The translations under genes and the position numbers were made by a program. Positions 1 to 6,820 of a stretch of DNA of 10,121 bases are shown in pieces. Numbering within the stretch: the stretch's first letter is position 1; the number at the start of each line of letters is the position of its first letter. The notes under the pieces were generated by a model, which had not been told where the DNA came from, searched no databases, and worked only from the letters and a program-made list of their open reading frames with translations. Source of the stretch: Flavobacteriales bacterium (GTDB lineage: Bacteria > Bacteroidota > Bacteroidia > Flavobacteriales_E > Vicingaceae); the NCBI GenBank assembly GCA_029262915.1, contig JAJCYN010000064.1, positions 1-10,121 of the forward strand. Reading direction: 5' to 3'.

Positions 1-173
1 AAACAGGAATTTTAAAATTTGGATATAGTTATGATATAACTGTATCAAAATTAACGAACACGACTGCTGGTTCTCATGAATTCTCAGCAGGTTTACAGTT
101 CGATTGTAAACCTGTTGAAAATTCATGTGATCCGGCAGTAGTATTAGTAAGTTTAGAGACAGTTATGTCATAA
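1..173 (+). CDS. PorP/SprF-family protein, 3' end only (5' part outside window)
   Basis: Reading codons from base 3 gives 56 residues ending in TAA at 171-173. The first ~32 residues ([19 protein letters not shown] and onward to GLQ) match the C-terminus of the complete minus-strand PorP/SprF-family gene next door with a single amino-acid difference, while 13 of the 14 base differences over those codons are silent. That pattern means the plus-strand reading is, or recently was, a translated gene and not a shadow. The family consists of outer-membrane beta-barrel proteins associated with type IX secretion and often paired with large surface adhesins. Where the sister gene ends in NS-stop (TGA), this one has TGT and continues for 15 residues ([15 protein letters not shown]) encoded opposite the sister gene. 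The overlap with that gene is 100 bases. The start, full length and upstream partner cannot be seen. Confidence 0.75.
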   Translation, partial: TGILKFGYSYDITVSKLTNTTAGSHEFSAGLQFDCKPVENSCDPAVVLVSLETVMS

Positions 174-201
174 CTATATCCAAATTTTAAAATTCCTGTT
201 T
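1..201. repeat. Long imperfect palindrome formed by the tails of two convergent paralogues
   Basis: Base p pairs with base 202-p from the window edge to the centre at 101, with no insertion or deletion. I count 15 mismatches in 100 pairs. The centre is a perfect 10-base-pair stem, CAGGTTTACA (88-97) and TGTAAACCTG (105-114), around the 7-base loop GTTCGAT. The outermost 34 bases (1-34 and 168-201) are identical. The palindrome reaches the window edge, so it probably extends further upstream and its full length is unknown. There is no T-run beside the central stem, so it is not a classical terminator, although both transcripts would fold here. Likely origin: inverted duplication of a PorP/SprF-family gene. 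Confidence 0.93.
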
Positions 202-1012
202 GGAAACCAATCAGAGCAATAAATGAATCTGAATTTCTGTACCAAAGTCCCCCTATAATTGGCCCTTTAGAAAAATACATACCAAAATTAATTTGTAAAA
301 AATCTTGTTGTAATTGAACTAATACATTTGGGGATAAAGAAGCAGGTTCTCCTTTGCTTTCTACTGGTAACACTGCACCAGCATGAAAAGTGAATTTTCT
401 TGGTAGAGGGCTTGTCCCTTCAATTACAGACTCATCAGGTTGGGTTAAGTGATTTACTGCAAAACCAACAAAGTATTTTTCACTAAAACCAAGTACTCCA
501 GCAGAAAAATCAACATAATTAGCTGGCTCATCTCGTTGTATTTCATTTGTAGTGTAGATAAAGCCTCTCCTGGCGTCAATCATATCACCAAAAGTTAATT
601 TACTCCAATCTACTTTTTTTTGAGCATATGTCCCCTGAATCCCTGCCTTTATAGAGAATCGCCTAGTAACAGGAATTTGATAAGAATAAATACCACTAAT
701 GTTTGTTGTTGTTAGCGTTCCCTCTCCCGCTCTATCATTCCATACAAGAAGACCAATTCCTCCAGATAATGCGTCAACATGTTGGTCATATGAGGCACTA
801 GTGGTAACAAATGAACCACTTATTCCTGGCCATTGATTCCTATAATTTAATGAAACCCTTGGGCAATGAGCGGTTCCAGCAAAAGCTGGGTTAAGGTACA
901 AAGGATTAGCATAAAACTGCGTAAACTCTGGATCTTGAGCAAATAATTTGGTAACTAAAGTTAACGCAAAGAAGGCTAAAACACCTATTCTAAGTATGAA
1001 TCTTTTAAACAT
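74..1012 (-). CDS. PorP/SprF-family type IX secretion outer-membrane protein
   Basis: A 312-residue protein of normal family length. Residues 1-25 form a signal peptide (basic MFKR, hydrophobic core, ending LFA), and the mature protein opens with the family hallmark [17 protein letters not shown] followed by FAGT. The rest is rich in alternating hydrophobic and aromatic residues with glycines, typical of an outer-membrane barrel, and ends with the conserved GYSYD-(I/Y)-T-(V/I)-SKL block near residue 280. PorP is part of the T9SS ring/trans-envelope machinery, and SprF-type paralogues help export particular adhesins; sequence alone does not say which role applies. It is divergent from porU across a 169-base gap with a -7 element (1064-1071) on its strand. 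Its 3' end lies in the centre of a large palindrome shared with a convergent paralogue. Family assignment is secure; orthology to PorP itself is not. Confidence 0.9.
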   Translation of the reverse strand: MFKRFILRIGVLAFFALTLVTKLFAQDPEFTQFYANPLYLNPAFAGTAHCPRVSLNYRNQWPGISGSFVTTSASYDQHVDALSGGIGLLVWNDRAGEGTLTTTNISGIYSYQIPVTRRFSIKAGIQGTYAQKKVDWSKLTFGDMIDARRGFIYTTNEIQRDEPANYVDFSAGVLGFSEKYFVGFAVNHLTQPDESVIEGTSPLPRKFTFHAGAVLPVESKGEPASLSPNVLVQLQQDFLQINFGMYFSKGPIIGGLWYRNSDSFIALIGFQTGILKFGYSYDITVSKLTNTTAGSHEFSTGLQSNCKPAENS

Positions 1013-1063
1013 ATATTACCTTTATTCTTAAATATTTCTACGCAAAACTCATTTGCCAAGTTT

Positions 1064-1071
1064 CAAATGTA
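1064..1071 (-). promoter_or_regulatory. Candidate -7 element for the minus-strand PorP/SprF-family gene
   Basis: On the minus strand these bases read TACATTTG, an exact match to the Bacteroidota TAnnTTTG element. A possible -33 TTG lies at 1098-1096, a spacer of 24 bases, slightly longer than usual. Transcription would begin near 1058, leaving a leader of about 45 bases before the start codon at 1012. Confidence 0.5.
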
Positions 1072-1160
1072 TATAATTTGATATACTTATGAAAACAATA
1101 ATTGACTTTTTGTTTCGTTTTTGTGTAAAACTTAATCTGTAAATATACGTTAAATAATCT

Positions 1161-1168
1161 TAATTTTG
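1161..1168 (+). promoter_or_regulatory. Candidate -7 element for porU
   Basis: TAATTTTG is an exact TAnnTTTG match 13 bases before the porU ATG, predicting a very short leader of under ten bases. No TTG is seen at the usual -33 distance, so support rests on the -7 box and its position. The remainder of the 1013-1181 gap is AT-rich and holds no gene that I can see. Confidence 0.42.
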
Positions 1169-1181
1169 TTTAAAATATTGT

Positions 1182-4100
1182 ATGAAGTGTTTAAAATTTA
1201 TATTTATTTATTTTCTGGTTAATCCATTATTCTTGATTTCTGGTAACCTTGTTGTTGAAGAAAAAATTATTTGGGAAGAAAATTTGATTTCTAAAACAAA
1301 TGAGGAAAATTCAAAGATTTTTTTGTCATTTGAAAATATAAAATATGATGATCGAAAGGATTTTTTACCCATATATTCTAAACAATTAGTAATAAATCAA
1401 GAGAAAATAATTAGTCTTAATATTATTGATGTTGAATATGAAGACATTGATGAAAAGAATATAAAGGGAGTTTCAGGAGTAGATTTTATTGAAAACGATA
1501 TCAATTTAACTTATTTGAATGCTAGAAGTGGGAAAGTTAATTATGGTGAAATTATTTTCACTCCAATAATTTATAATCCACAAAGAGGCAAATACCAACG
1601 AGTAATAAAATATAAAGTACAGGTAAATACTCAAAAAGACTATACAAATGTTTCTAACAATAAGGCATTCACTACTAATTCCGTATTAGAAACTGGGGAT
1701 TGGTATAAGATAGCGGTATTAAAAGATGGTATTTTTAAACTTTCGTACCAGTTTTTGAAAAATTTGGGTATGGATGTTGACAATTTAAACCCAAATAACT
1801 TTAAATTGTATGGTAATGGCGGAAAAATGCTCCCTACACTGAATTCTGATTATAGACCTGACGATTTACAGCAAAATGCTATTTATGTTGAGGGAGAAGC
1901 TGATGGATCTTTTGATCAAACCGATTATGTTCTATTTTATGGGCAATCTCCTCACACATGGAATTATAATACTGGAACAGCTTTGTTTGAACATGAGATG
2001 AATAAGTTCAGTGATACAACTTATTATTTCTTAACATTCAGTAATACGGGAGAAGCTGCTAAAAGAATTTTAACTCAAACTTCTCAGGCTTCTTCTACAC
2101 CAACAGTTACTTCTTTTAATGATTATATCTATTATGAAAAGGATTTAATTAATTTAATCAAATCAGGAGATAAATGGTTTGGTGAAGTCTTTGATGTTAA
2201 AACAGATTATGATTTTGTGTTCAATTTTCCAAATATTGATGTTACAAACCCTGTATCTTTAAATTTTTCAGCAGCAGCTCGAGCTAATATAGCTAGTGTT
2301 TTCACAGTAACAATGGGCAGTGCTTCTTTGAACACATCAATAAGTTTGGTAAATACATCTTCTTTTGAATCTAGGTTTGCTAATTTGGGAAGTGGAATAG
2401 TTTCTACTACTCCCTCAAGTGATTTGGTTAACGTAAATGTGAGTTACAATAAGCCTACAACTGATGCTATTGGTTGGTTAAACGAGTTAGAATTAAATGT
2501 TAGAAGAAATTTAATTATGTTTGGGGATCAATTATTTTTCAGAGACCTTCAGTCAGTTGGGGTAGGTAATGTATCAACATTTACGCTGGGGAGTGCCAAT
2601 AATGTTGATAGAGTGTGGGAAATAACAGATCCATTCAATGTCAAAGACCAACAATATAATTTATCAGGAAATACTTTAACTTATTCCCTTTCAACAGATT
2701 CTCTTAGGGAATTTGTTGCATTTACGACTAATTATAATACACAAATCATCCCTATAGGTACTGTCGATAATCAGAATATACACTCAATTCAACAGGCTGA
2801 TATGATAATAGTGAGCCACCCTAATTTTGTAAGCCAGGCAACTCAAATTGCGGATTTTCATTCTAACTTAGATGGTTTAAGTACTGTTGTGATAACTCCT
2901 CAACAAATTTATAATGAATTTTCATCAGGTTCGCAAGATATTGTAGCCATAAGAGATTTTGTAAGAATGTTGTATGAGAGAAACCCTGTAGCATCAATTC
3001 CAAAATATTTATTGTTTATTGGAGATGGATCTTATGATAATAAAAATCGAATAGTTGGAAATACAAATTTTATTCCAAGTTATCAATCTCCAAATTCGAT
3101 TGATGTCATTGGATCTTTAGTTTCTGATGATTATTATGGATTGTTAGACCTCAATGAGGGGACATGGATTGGCACTGAGTTTATGGATGTAGCTATCGGT
3201 AGATTATGTGTTAAAAGTACGGAAGAAGCCGATAACGTTGTTAGTAAAATACTAAATTATAATATACCTTCTTCTATGGATGATTGGAGAAATAAAATTG
3301 TATATGTAGCAGATGATGAAGATGCTAATCAACACATGTCTCAATCTGTTGAAATAGCTGGAGTTGTTGAGACGAATGAAAAAGCCTATAACCCAAATAA
3401 AGTTTATTTTGATGCCTTTCAACAAGAATCAACTCCAGGTGGACCACGTTACCCTGATGTAAAACAAGCAATTACTGATGCAGTTGAAAATGGAAGCTTA
3501 ATAGTAAATTATACCGGTCATGGAGGAGAAGTAGGATGGGCAGTAGAAAGAGTGTTAACAGTACCTCAAATAAATGACTGGGAGAATACTACAAATTTCC
3601 CACTATTTATTACTGCAACATGCGAATTCTCAAGGTGGGATGATCCTTCACGAACTTCTGCAGGTGAACTTGTATTGCTTAATTCTTCTGGAGGTATTGC
3701 TTTATTAACAACAGTTCGATTGGTTTTTTCTCTTCCAAATAAAGTATTAAATAAAAGTGTGTATGATGTAGCATTTACCAAAATCAATAATAAAATGCCT
3801 ACTATGGGAGAAGTTTTTATGCTAGCTAAAAATATTAATGCTAGCGGAACTAATAGTAGAAATTTTACTTTATTAGGAGATCCAGCATTAAGGTTAGCTT
3901 ACCCGAAATATGATGTAAAAACCACTAAAATTAATGGGGTAGCTCTCTCAACATCGGATACAATTAAGGCACTTAGCAGAGTTACTTTTGAAGGAGAAGT
4001 CCAAGATGAAAATGGTAACAAATTAACTAACTTTAATGGAGTTGTTTCACCTGTTGTTTTTGATAAACCAAAACAAATTAGCACGCTAAACAACGATGGA

Positions 4101-4982
4101 CATGGTATTTTTACATTTAATTTACAAGCTAGCAAATTATTTAAAGGAAAAGTGAGTGTTCAGAATGGAGATTTTTCATATTCCTTTGTAGTACCCAAGG
4201 ATATATCTTACAATTTTGGACAGGGGAAATTGAGTTATTATGCTGAGAATCAATTGGAGGACGCTAACGGGTATTATACAGACTTTTATATTGGTGGGAT
4301 AGCGGATAATTTTGAGGCAGATAATACAGGGCCAGAAATAGAGTTATTTATGAATGATGAAAATTTTGTTTTTGGTGGTATTACAGATGAGAATCCAATA
4401 TTACTAGCAAATATTAGTGATGTGCATGGGATTAATATGGTAGGAAATGGAATTGGACATGATATTACTGCGATTCTTGATGATAAAACTGAAGAAGCGT
4501 TTATATTAAATGAATTTTATGAAGCGGATTTAAATAGTTATCAAAATGGAAAAATTTCTTTTCCGTTTACTGAGCTTAAAGAAGGAAGGCACAAACTAAC
4601 GCTAAAAGTTTGGGATGTTTACAACAATTCATCAGAAGCAACAATTGAATTTAATGTTATAAAATCAAAAAATATTACTTTAGAAAGAGTTTATAATTAT
4701 CCAAATCCATTTACAACTTATACTGAATTTTGGTTTGAGCATAATCAACCAGGAAAGCAAATTTTTGCTCAAGTACAGATTTTTACCGTGTCTGGTAAAT
4801 TAGTAAAAACGTTGGAGAAACATATTTTAAATGAAGGATTCAGATCCACTTCAATAACTTGGGATGGATTAGACCAATATGGAGATAAAATTGGAAGAGG
4901 AGTTTATGTTTATCGCTTAAAAGTACGAACTGAAAATTTTTCTGTCGCGGAAAAATATGAAAAACTAGTTATTTTAAGGTAG
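1182..4982 (+). CDS. porU: PorU, type IX secretion system sortase (C25 gingipain-like peptidase)
   Basis: A 1266-residue protein, within the usual PorU range. PorU sits on the cell surface with PorV, cuts the C-terminal signal from T9SS cargo and transfers the cargo to its surface anchor. Residues 1 to ~21 form a signal peptide (KFIFIYFLVNPLFLISG). Residues ~25-530 are a PorU-type N-terminal region. A C25 peptidase domain spans ~535-905, with LLFIGDGSYD around 610-619, DVAIGR at 669-674, the catalytic histidine H780 in NYTGHGG and the catalytic cysteine C814 in FITATCEFSRWDDP. The 34-residue His-Cys spacing is close to that of gingipains. The block LLGDPALRLAYP closes the domain near 899. Residues from 1167 (LERVYNYPNPF) to the end resemble a T9SS C-terminal domain, which PorU is known to carry. 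It starts a plus-strand run and is followed by porV after 96 bases. Confidence 0.96.
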   Translation: MKCLKFIFIYFLVNPLFLISGNLVVEEKIIWEENLISKTNEENSKIFLSFENIKYDDRKDFLPIYSKQLVINQEKIISLNIIDVEYEDIDEKNIKGVSGVDFIENDINLTYLNARSGKVNYGEIIFTPIIYNPQRGKYQRVIKYKVQVNTQKDYTNVSNNKAFTTNSVLETGDWYKIAVLKDGIFKLSYQFLKNLGMDVDNLNPNNFKLYGNGGKMLPTLNSDYRPDDLQQNAIYVEGEADGSFDQTDYVLFYGQSPHTWNYNTGTALFEHEMNKFSDTTYYFLTFSNTGEAAKRILTQTSQASSTPTVTSFNDYIYYEKDLINLIKSGDKWFGEVFDVKTDYDFVFNFPNIDVTNPVSLNFSAAARANIASVFTVTMGSASLNTSISLVNTSSFESRFANLGSGIVSTTPSSDLVNVNVSYNKPTTDAIGWLNELELNVRRNLIMFGDQLFFRDLQSVGVGNVSTFTLGSANNVDRVWEITDPFNVKDQQYNLSGNTLTYSLSTDSLREFVAFTTNYNTQIIPIGTVDNQNIHSIQQADMIIVSHPNFVSQATQIADFHSNLDGLSTVVITPQQIYNEFSSGSQDIVAIRDFVRMLYERNPVASIPKYLLFIGDGSYDNKNRIVGNTNFIPSYQSPNSIDVIGSLVSDDYYGLLDLNEGTWIGTEFMDVAIGRLCVKSTEEADNVVSKILNYNIPSSMDDWRNKIVYVADDEDANQHMSQSVEIAGVVETNEKAYNPNKVYFDAFQQESTPGGPRYPDVKQAITDAVENGSLIVNYTGHGGEVGWAVERVLTVPQINDWENTTNFPLFITATCEFSRWDDPSRTSAGELVLLNSSGGIALLTTVRLVFSLPNKVLNKSVYDVAFTKINNKMPTMGEVFMLAKNINASGTNSRNFTLLGDPALRLAYPKYDVKTTKINGVALSTSDTIKALSRVTFEGEVQDENGNKLTNFNGVVSPVVFDKPKQISTLNNDGHGIFTFNLQASKLFKGKVSVQNGDFSYSFVVPKDISYNFGQGKLSYYAENQLEDANGYYTDFYIGGIADNFEADNTGPEIELFMNDENFVFGGITDENPILLANISDVHGINMVGNGIGHDITAILDDKTEEAFILNEFYEADLNSYQNGKISFPFTELKEGRHKLTLKVWDVYNNSSEATIEFNVIKSKNITLERVYNYPNPFTTYTEFWFEHNQPGKQIFAQVQIFTVSGKLVKTLEKHILNEGFRSTSITWDGLDQYGDKIGRGVYVYRLKVRTENFSVAEKYEKLVILR

Positions 4983-5048
4983 TAACAATAAAAACAACTA
5001 AAAGACGTTCCTAAGTCGAAATATGCAGTTTTGCTTTATATAAAAACG

Positions 5049-5056
5049 TATATTTG
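5049..5056 (+). promoter_or_regulatory. Candidate -7 element for porV (and ispF)
   Basis: TATATTTG matches TAnnTTTG exactly, 22 bases before the porV ATG. A TTTG at 5030-5033 could be the -33 element, but its spacer is only 15 bases. No terminator is visible between porU and porV, so this may be an internal promoter adding to read-through from porU. Confidence 0.48.
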
Positions 5057-5078
5057 CAAACTCTTTAATTGAATTTTA

Positions 5079-6317
5079 ATGAAAAAAATATTTACAGGAT
5101 TGTTAGTGTTTTCTTTTTTTGTCAATGTCAATGGGCAAAGTGAATTAAAGCAAAGTGCGTTACAATTAAATACTATAACCACTGCAGTTCCATTTTTATT
5201 AATTGCACCAGACTCAAGATCTGGGGCCTTGGGAGATGTTGGTGTAGCATCATCTCCAGATGCAAATTCTATGCATTGGAATGTTGCTAAATTAGCGTTT
5301 GTAGAGAAAGAAATGGGGGTATCTGTTTCTTATTCACCATGGTTAAGACAATTAGTTCCAGATATTAATCTCTCTTATGTAAGTGGATATAAAAAACTAG
5401 GAGATAATAACGCAATAGGAGCTTCTTTAAGGTATTTTTCCTTAGGAGATATAAAATTTACTAATGATATAGGAGATCCTATAGGAGATTTTAATCCTGC
5501 AGAATTTGCTTTTGATGTTGGTTATAGCCAAAAATTTGGAGATCGTTTTTCAGGAGGGTTAGCTATACGTTATATCTATTCTAATTTAACGGGAGGTATA
5601 GATGTTGGAGGATCTAACACACAGGCAGGAAAATCTTTTGCTGTTGATGTTGGAGGTTATTATACGAATGATGAAGCAGAGCTTTTTGGGCAAGATGCAA
5701 TTTTTAATGTGGGATTAAATATCTCCAATATTGGAGCAAAAATTTCTTATACTAATGATGCTGTTAAAGATTTTATTCCAATTAATATGAGACTAGGACA
5801 ATCGTTAACTTTTGTGTTAGATGATTATAACTCATTTTCAATATTAACTGATGTAAATAAGCTTTTGGTGCCAACACCACCTATTTATGCTACAGATGAT
5901 AATGGAAATCCTTTGCCACTAGATCCAGTAACAGGCGAGCAAGTAATAGAATCAGGAAAAGATCCTGATGTAGCAATTGTGTCAGGTATATTTCAATCGT
6001 TTAACGATGCACCGGGAGGATTTTCAGAAGAACTCAGAGAATTTAATATTTCCGCTGGTTTGGAGTATTGGTATAACAAACAATTTGCTATTAGAGCTGG
6101 TTACTTCAATGAACATGCTACAAAAGGAAATAGAAAATATATTACAGTAGGAGCAGGATTAAAATTAAGTGTATTTAGTATTGATTTTTCTTACCTAATA
6201 TCAACAACTCAACAGAACCCTTTAGCAAATACAGTTCGATTTTCATTAATGTTTGATTTTGATGCATTTAAAAGTCAAAACAAGAATTCTGATAATTCAG
6301 GAGGGAATGAAAATTAG
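5079..6317 (+). CDS. porV: PorV (LptO), T9SS outer-membrane shuttle barrel
   Basis: A 412-residue outer-membrane barrel of the FadL-related PorV family. PorV collects cargo from the SprA (Sov) translocon by its C-terminal domain and delivers it to PorU. Residues 1-19 form a signal peptide (MKKIFTGLLVFSFFVNVNG, with Q20 likely first in the mature form). The family signature follows at about residues 39-75, APDSRSGALGDVGVASSPDA then NSMHWNVAKLAF. The remainder shows amphipathic strands and glycine/aromatic turns, ending in RFSLMFDFDAF, followed by a hydrophilic tail (KSQNKNSDNSGGNEN) that probably lies outside the barrel. Adjacency to porU matches their shared complex and is found widely in the phylum. 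The last 11 bases overlap ispF, so the two are probably translated from one message. Confidence 0.95.
   Translation: MKKIFTGLLVFSFFVNVNGQSELKQSALQLNTITTAVPFLLIAPDSRSGALGDVGVASSPDANSMHWNVAKLAFVEKEMGVSVSYSPWLRQLVPDINLSYVSGYKKLGDNNAIGASLRYFSLGDIKFTNDIGDPIGDFNPAEFAFDVGYSQKFGDRFSGGLAIRYIYSNLTGGIDVGGSNTQAGKSFAVDVGGYYTNDEAELFGQDAIFNVGLNISNIGAKISYTNDAVKDFIPINMRLGQSLTFVLDDYNSFSILTDVNKLLVPTPPIYATDDNGNPLPLDPVTGEQVIESGKDPDVAIVSGIFQSFNDAPGGFSEELREFNISAGLEYWYNKQFAIRAGYFNEHATKGNRKYITVGAGLKLSVFSIDFSYLISTTQQNPLANTVRFSLMFDFDAFKSQNKNSDNSGGNEN
6299..6304 (+). promoter_or_regulatory. Shine-Dalgarno-like AGGAGG before ispF
   Basis: AGGAGG lies inside the porV coding sequence (it covers its S-G-G codons) and ends two bases before the ispF ATG at 6307. 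Such sites are uncommon in Bacteroidota, whose ribosomes hide the anti-Shine-Dalgarno. The spacing is shorter than optimal, so its use is uncertain, but it supports 6307 as the start, ahead of the upstream ATG at 6253. Confidence 0.4.
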
Positions 6318-6783
6318 AGTAGGTTTTGGTTATGATGTTCATCAGTTAAAAGAAGGAGCTGATTTTTGGTTAGGAGGGATTAAAATTGAACATGATAAAG
6401 GAACAATAGGCCATTCAGATGCAGATGTTTTAATTCATTCTATTTGTGATGCATTATTGGGTGCAGCTAATATGAGAGATATTGGCTTTCATTTTCCACC
6501 AACAGATGGTCAATATGAAGGTATAGATAGCAAAGTACTACTTAGAAAAGTAATGTCAATAATAGAAACTAGAGGTTTTGCAGTTGGAAATATTGATGCA
6601 AGTATAGCTTTGCAAGAGCCTAAAATAAGTCCCTATATGGATAGGATAAGAAAAGTTCTTTCTGAAACTATGGAAATAGAAGAAGAGGATATTTCAATAA
6701 AAGCTACTACAACAGAGAGATTAGGGTTTGAAGGTAGAGAAGAAGGTGTTTCTGCTTATACTGTGGCTTTACTCCAAAAATAA
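6307..6783 (+). CDS. ispF: 2-C-methyl-D-erythritol 2,4-cyclodiphosphate synthase
   Basis: Cytosolic enzyme of the non-mevalonate (MEP) isoprenoid pathway. It converts CDP-methylerythritol 2-phosphate to the cyclic diphosphate with loss of CMP, and acts as a zinc-dependent trimer. From the ATG at 6307 it has 158 residues, exactly the usual length, and starts with the family opening MKIRVGFGYDVHQL. The metal ligands are D10, H12 and H44 in GHSDADVLIHSICDALLGA, followed by DIGFHFPPTD. The C-terminal KATTTERLGFEGREEGVSAY block forms the nucleotide site. An upstream in-frame ATG at 6253 would add 18 residues that are merely porV read in another frame, so it is rejected. The gene overlaps porV by 11 bases, suggesting coupled translation rather than a functional link. 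A 37-base gap separates it from murB. Confidence 0.97.
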   Translation: MKIRVGFGYDVHQLKEGADFWLGGIKIEHDKGTIGHSDADVLIHSICDALLGAANMRDIGFHFPPTDGQYEGIDSKVLLRKVMSIIETRGFAVGNIDASIALQEPKISPYMDRIRKVLSETMEIEEEDISIKATTTERLGFEGREEGVSAYTVALLQK

Positions 6784-6806
6784 TACATTCAATTAATTCT
6801 TTTATC

Positions 6807-6814
6807 TACTTTTG
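6807..6814 (+). promoter_or_regulatory. Candidate -7 element giving a near-leaderless murB transcript
   Basis: TACTTTTG matches TAnnTTTG exactly and ends only six bases before the murB ATG at 6821. Initiation at the usual distance would fall on or within a base or two of the start codon. No clear -33 TTG is seen. Confidence 0.42.
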
Positions 6815-6820
6815 TTTTCG

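Noticed and set aside
88..114. Central 10-base-pair stem of the palindrome as a bidirectional intrinsic terminator
   Set aside because: Neither strand has a T-run after the stem, and the stem lies in coding sequence; it may still affect RNA 3' ends.
1..201. Palindrome as an assembly or amplification artefact
   Set aside because: The arms differ at 15 of 100 pairs, nearly all silent, which a chimera of one molecule would not show; long-read confirmation would still be worth having.
1102..1107. TTGACT resembling an E. coli -35 box upstream of porU
   Set aside because: No TATAAT-like box follows at 16-18 bases, and Bacteroidota housekeeping sigma factor uses a different consensus.
3566..3787. 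73-codon minus-strand frame inside porU
   Set aside because: It lies opposite the conserved C25 catalytic region, has no recognisable motif or signal, and is explained by the porU coding sequence.
3899..4135. 78-codon minus-strand frame inside porU
   Set aside because: Antisense shadow with low-complexity Leu/Ser/Thr content and no promoter element of its own.
6253..6306. Upstream in-frame ATG extending IspF by 18 residues
   Set aside because: IspF family proteins begin with M(K)IRVGFGYDVH and are about 158 residues; the extension is porV coding read in another frame.
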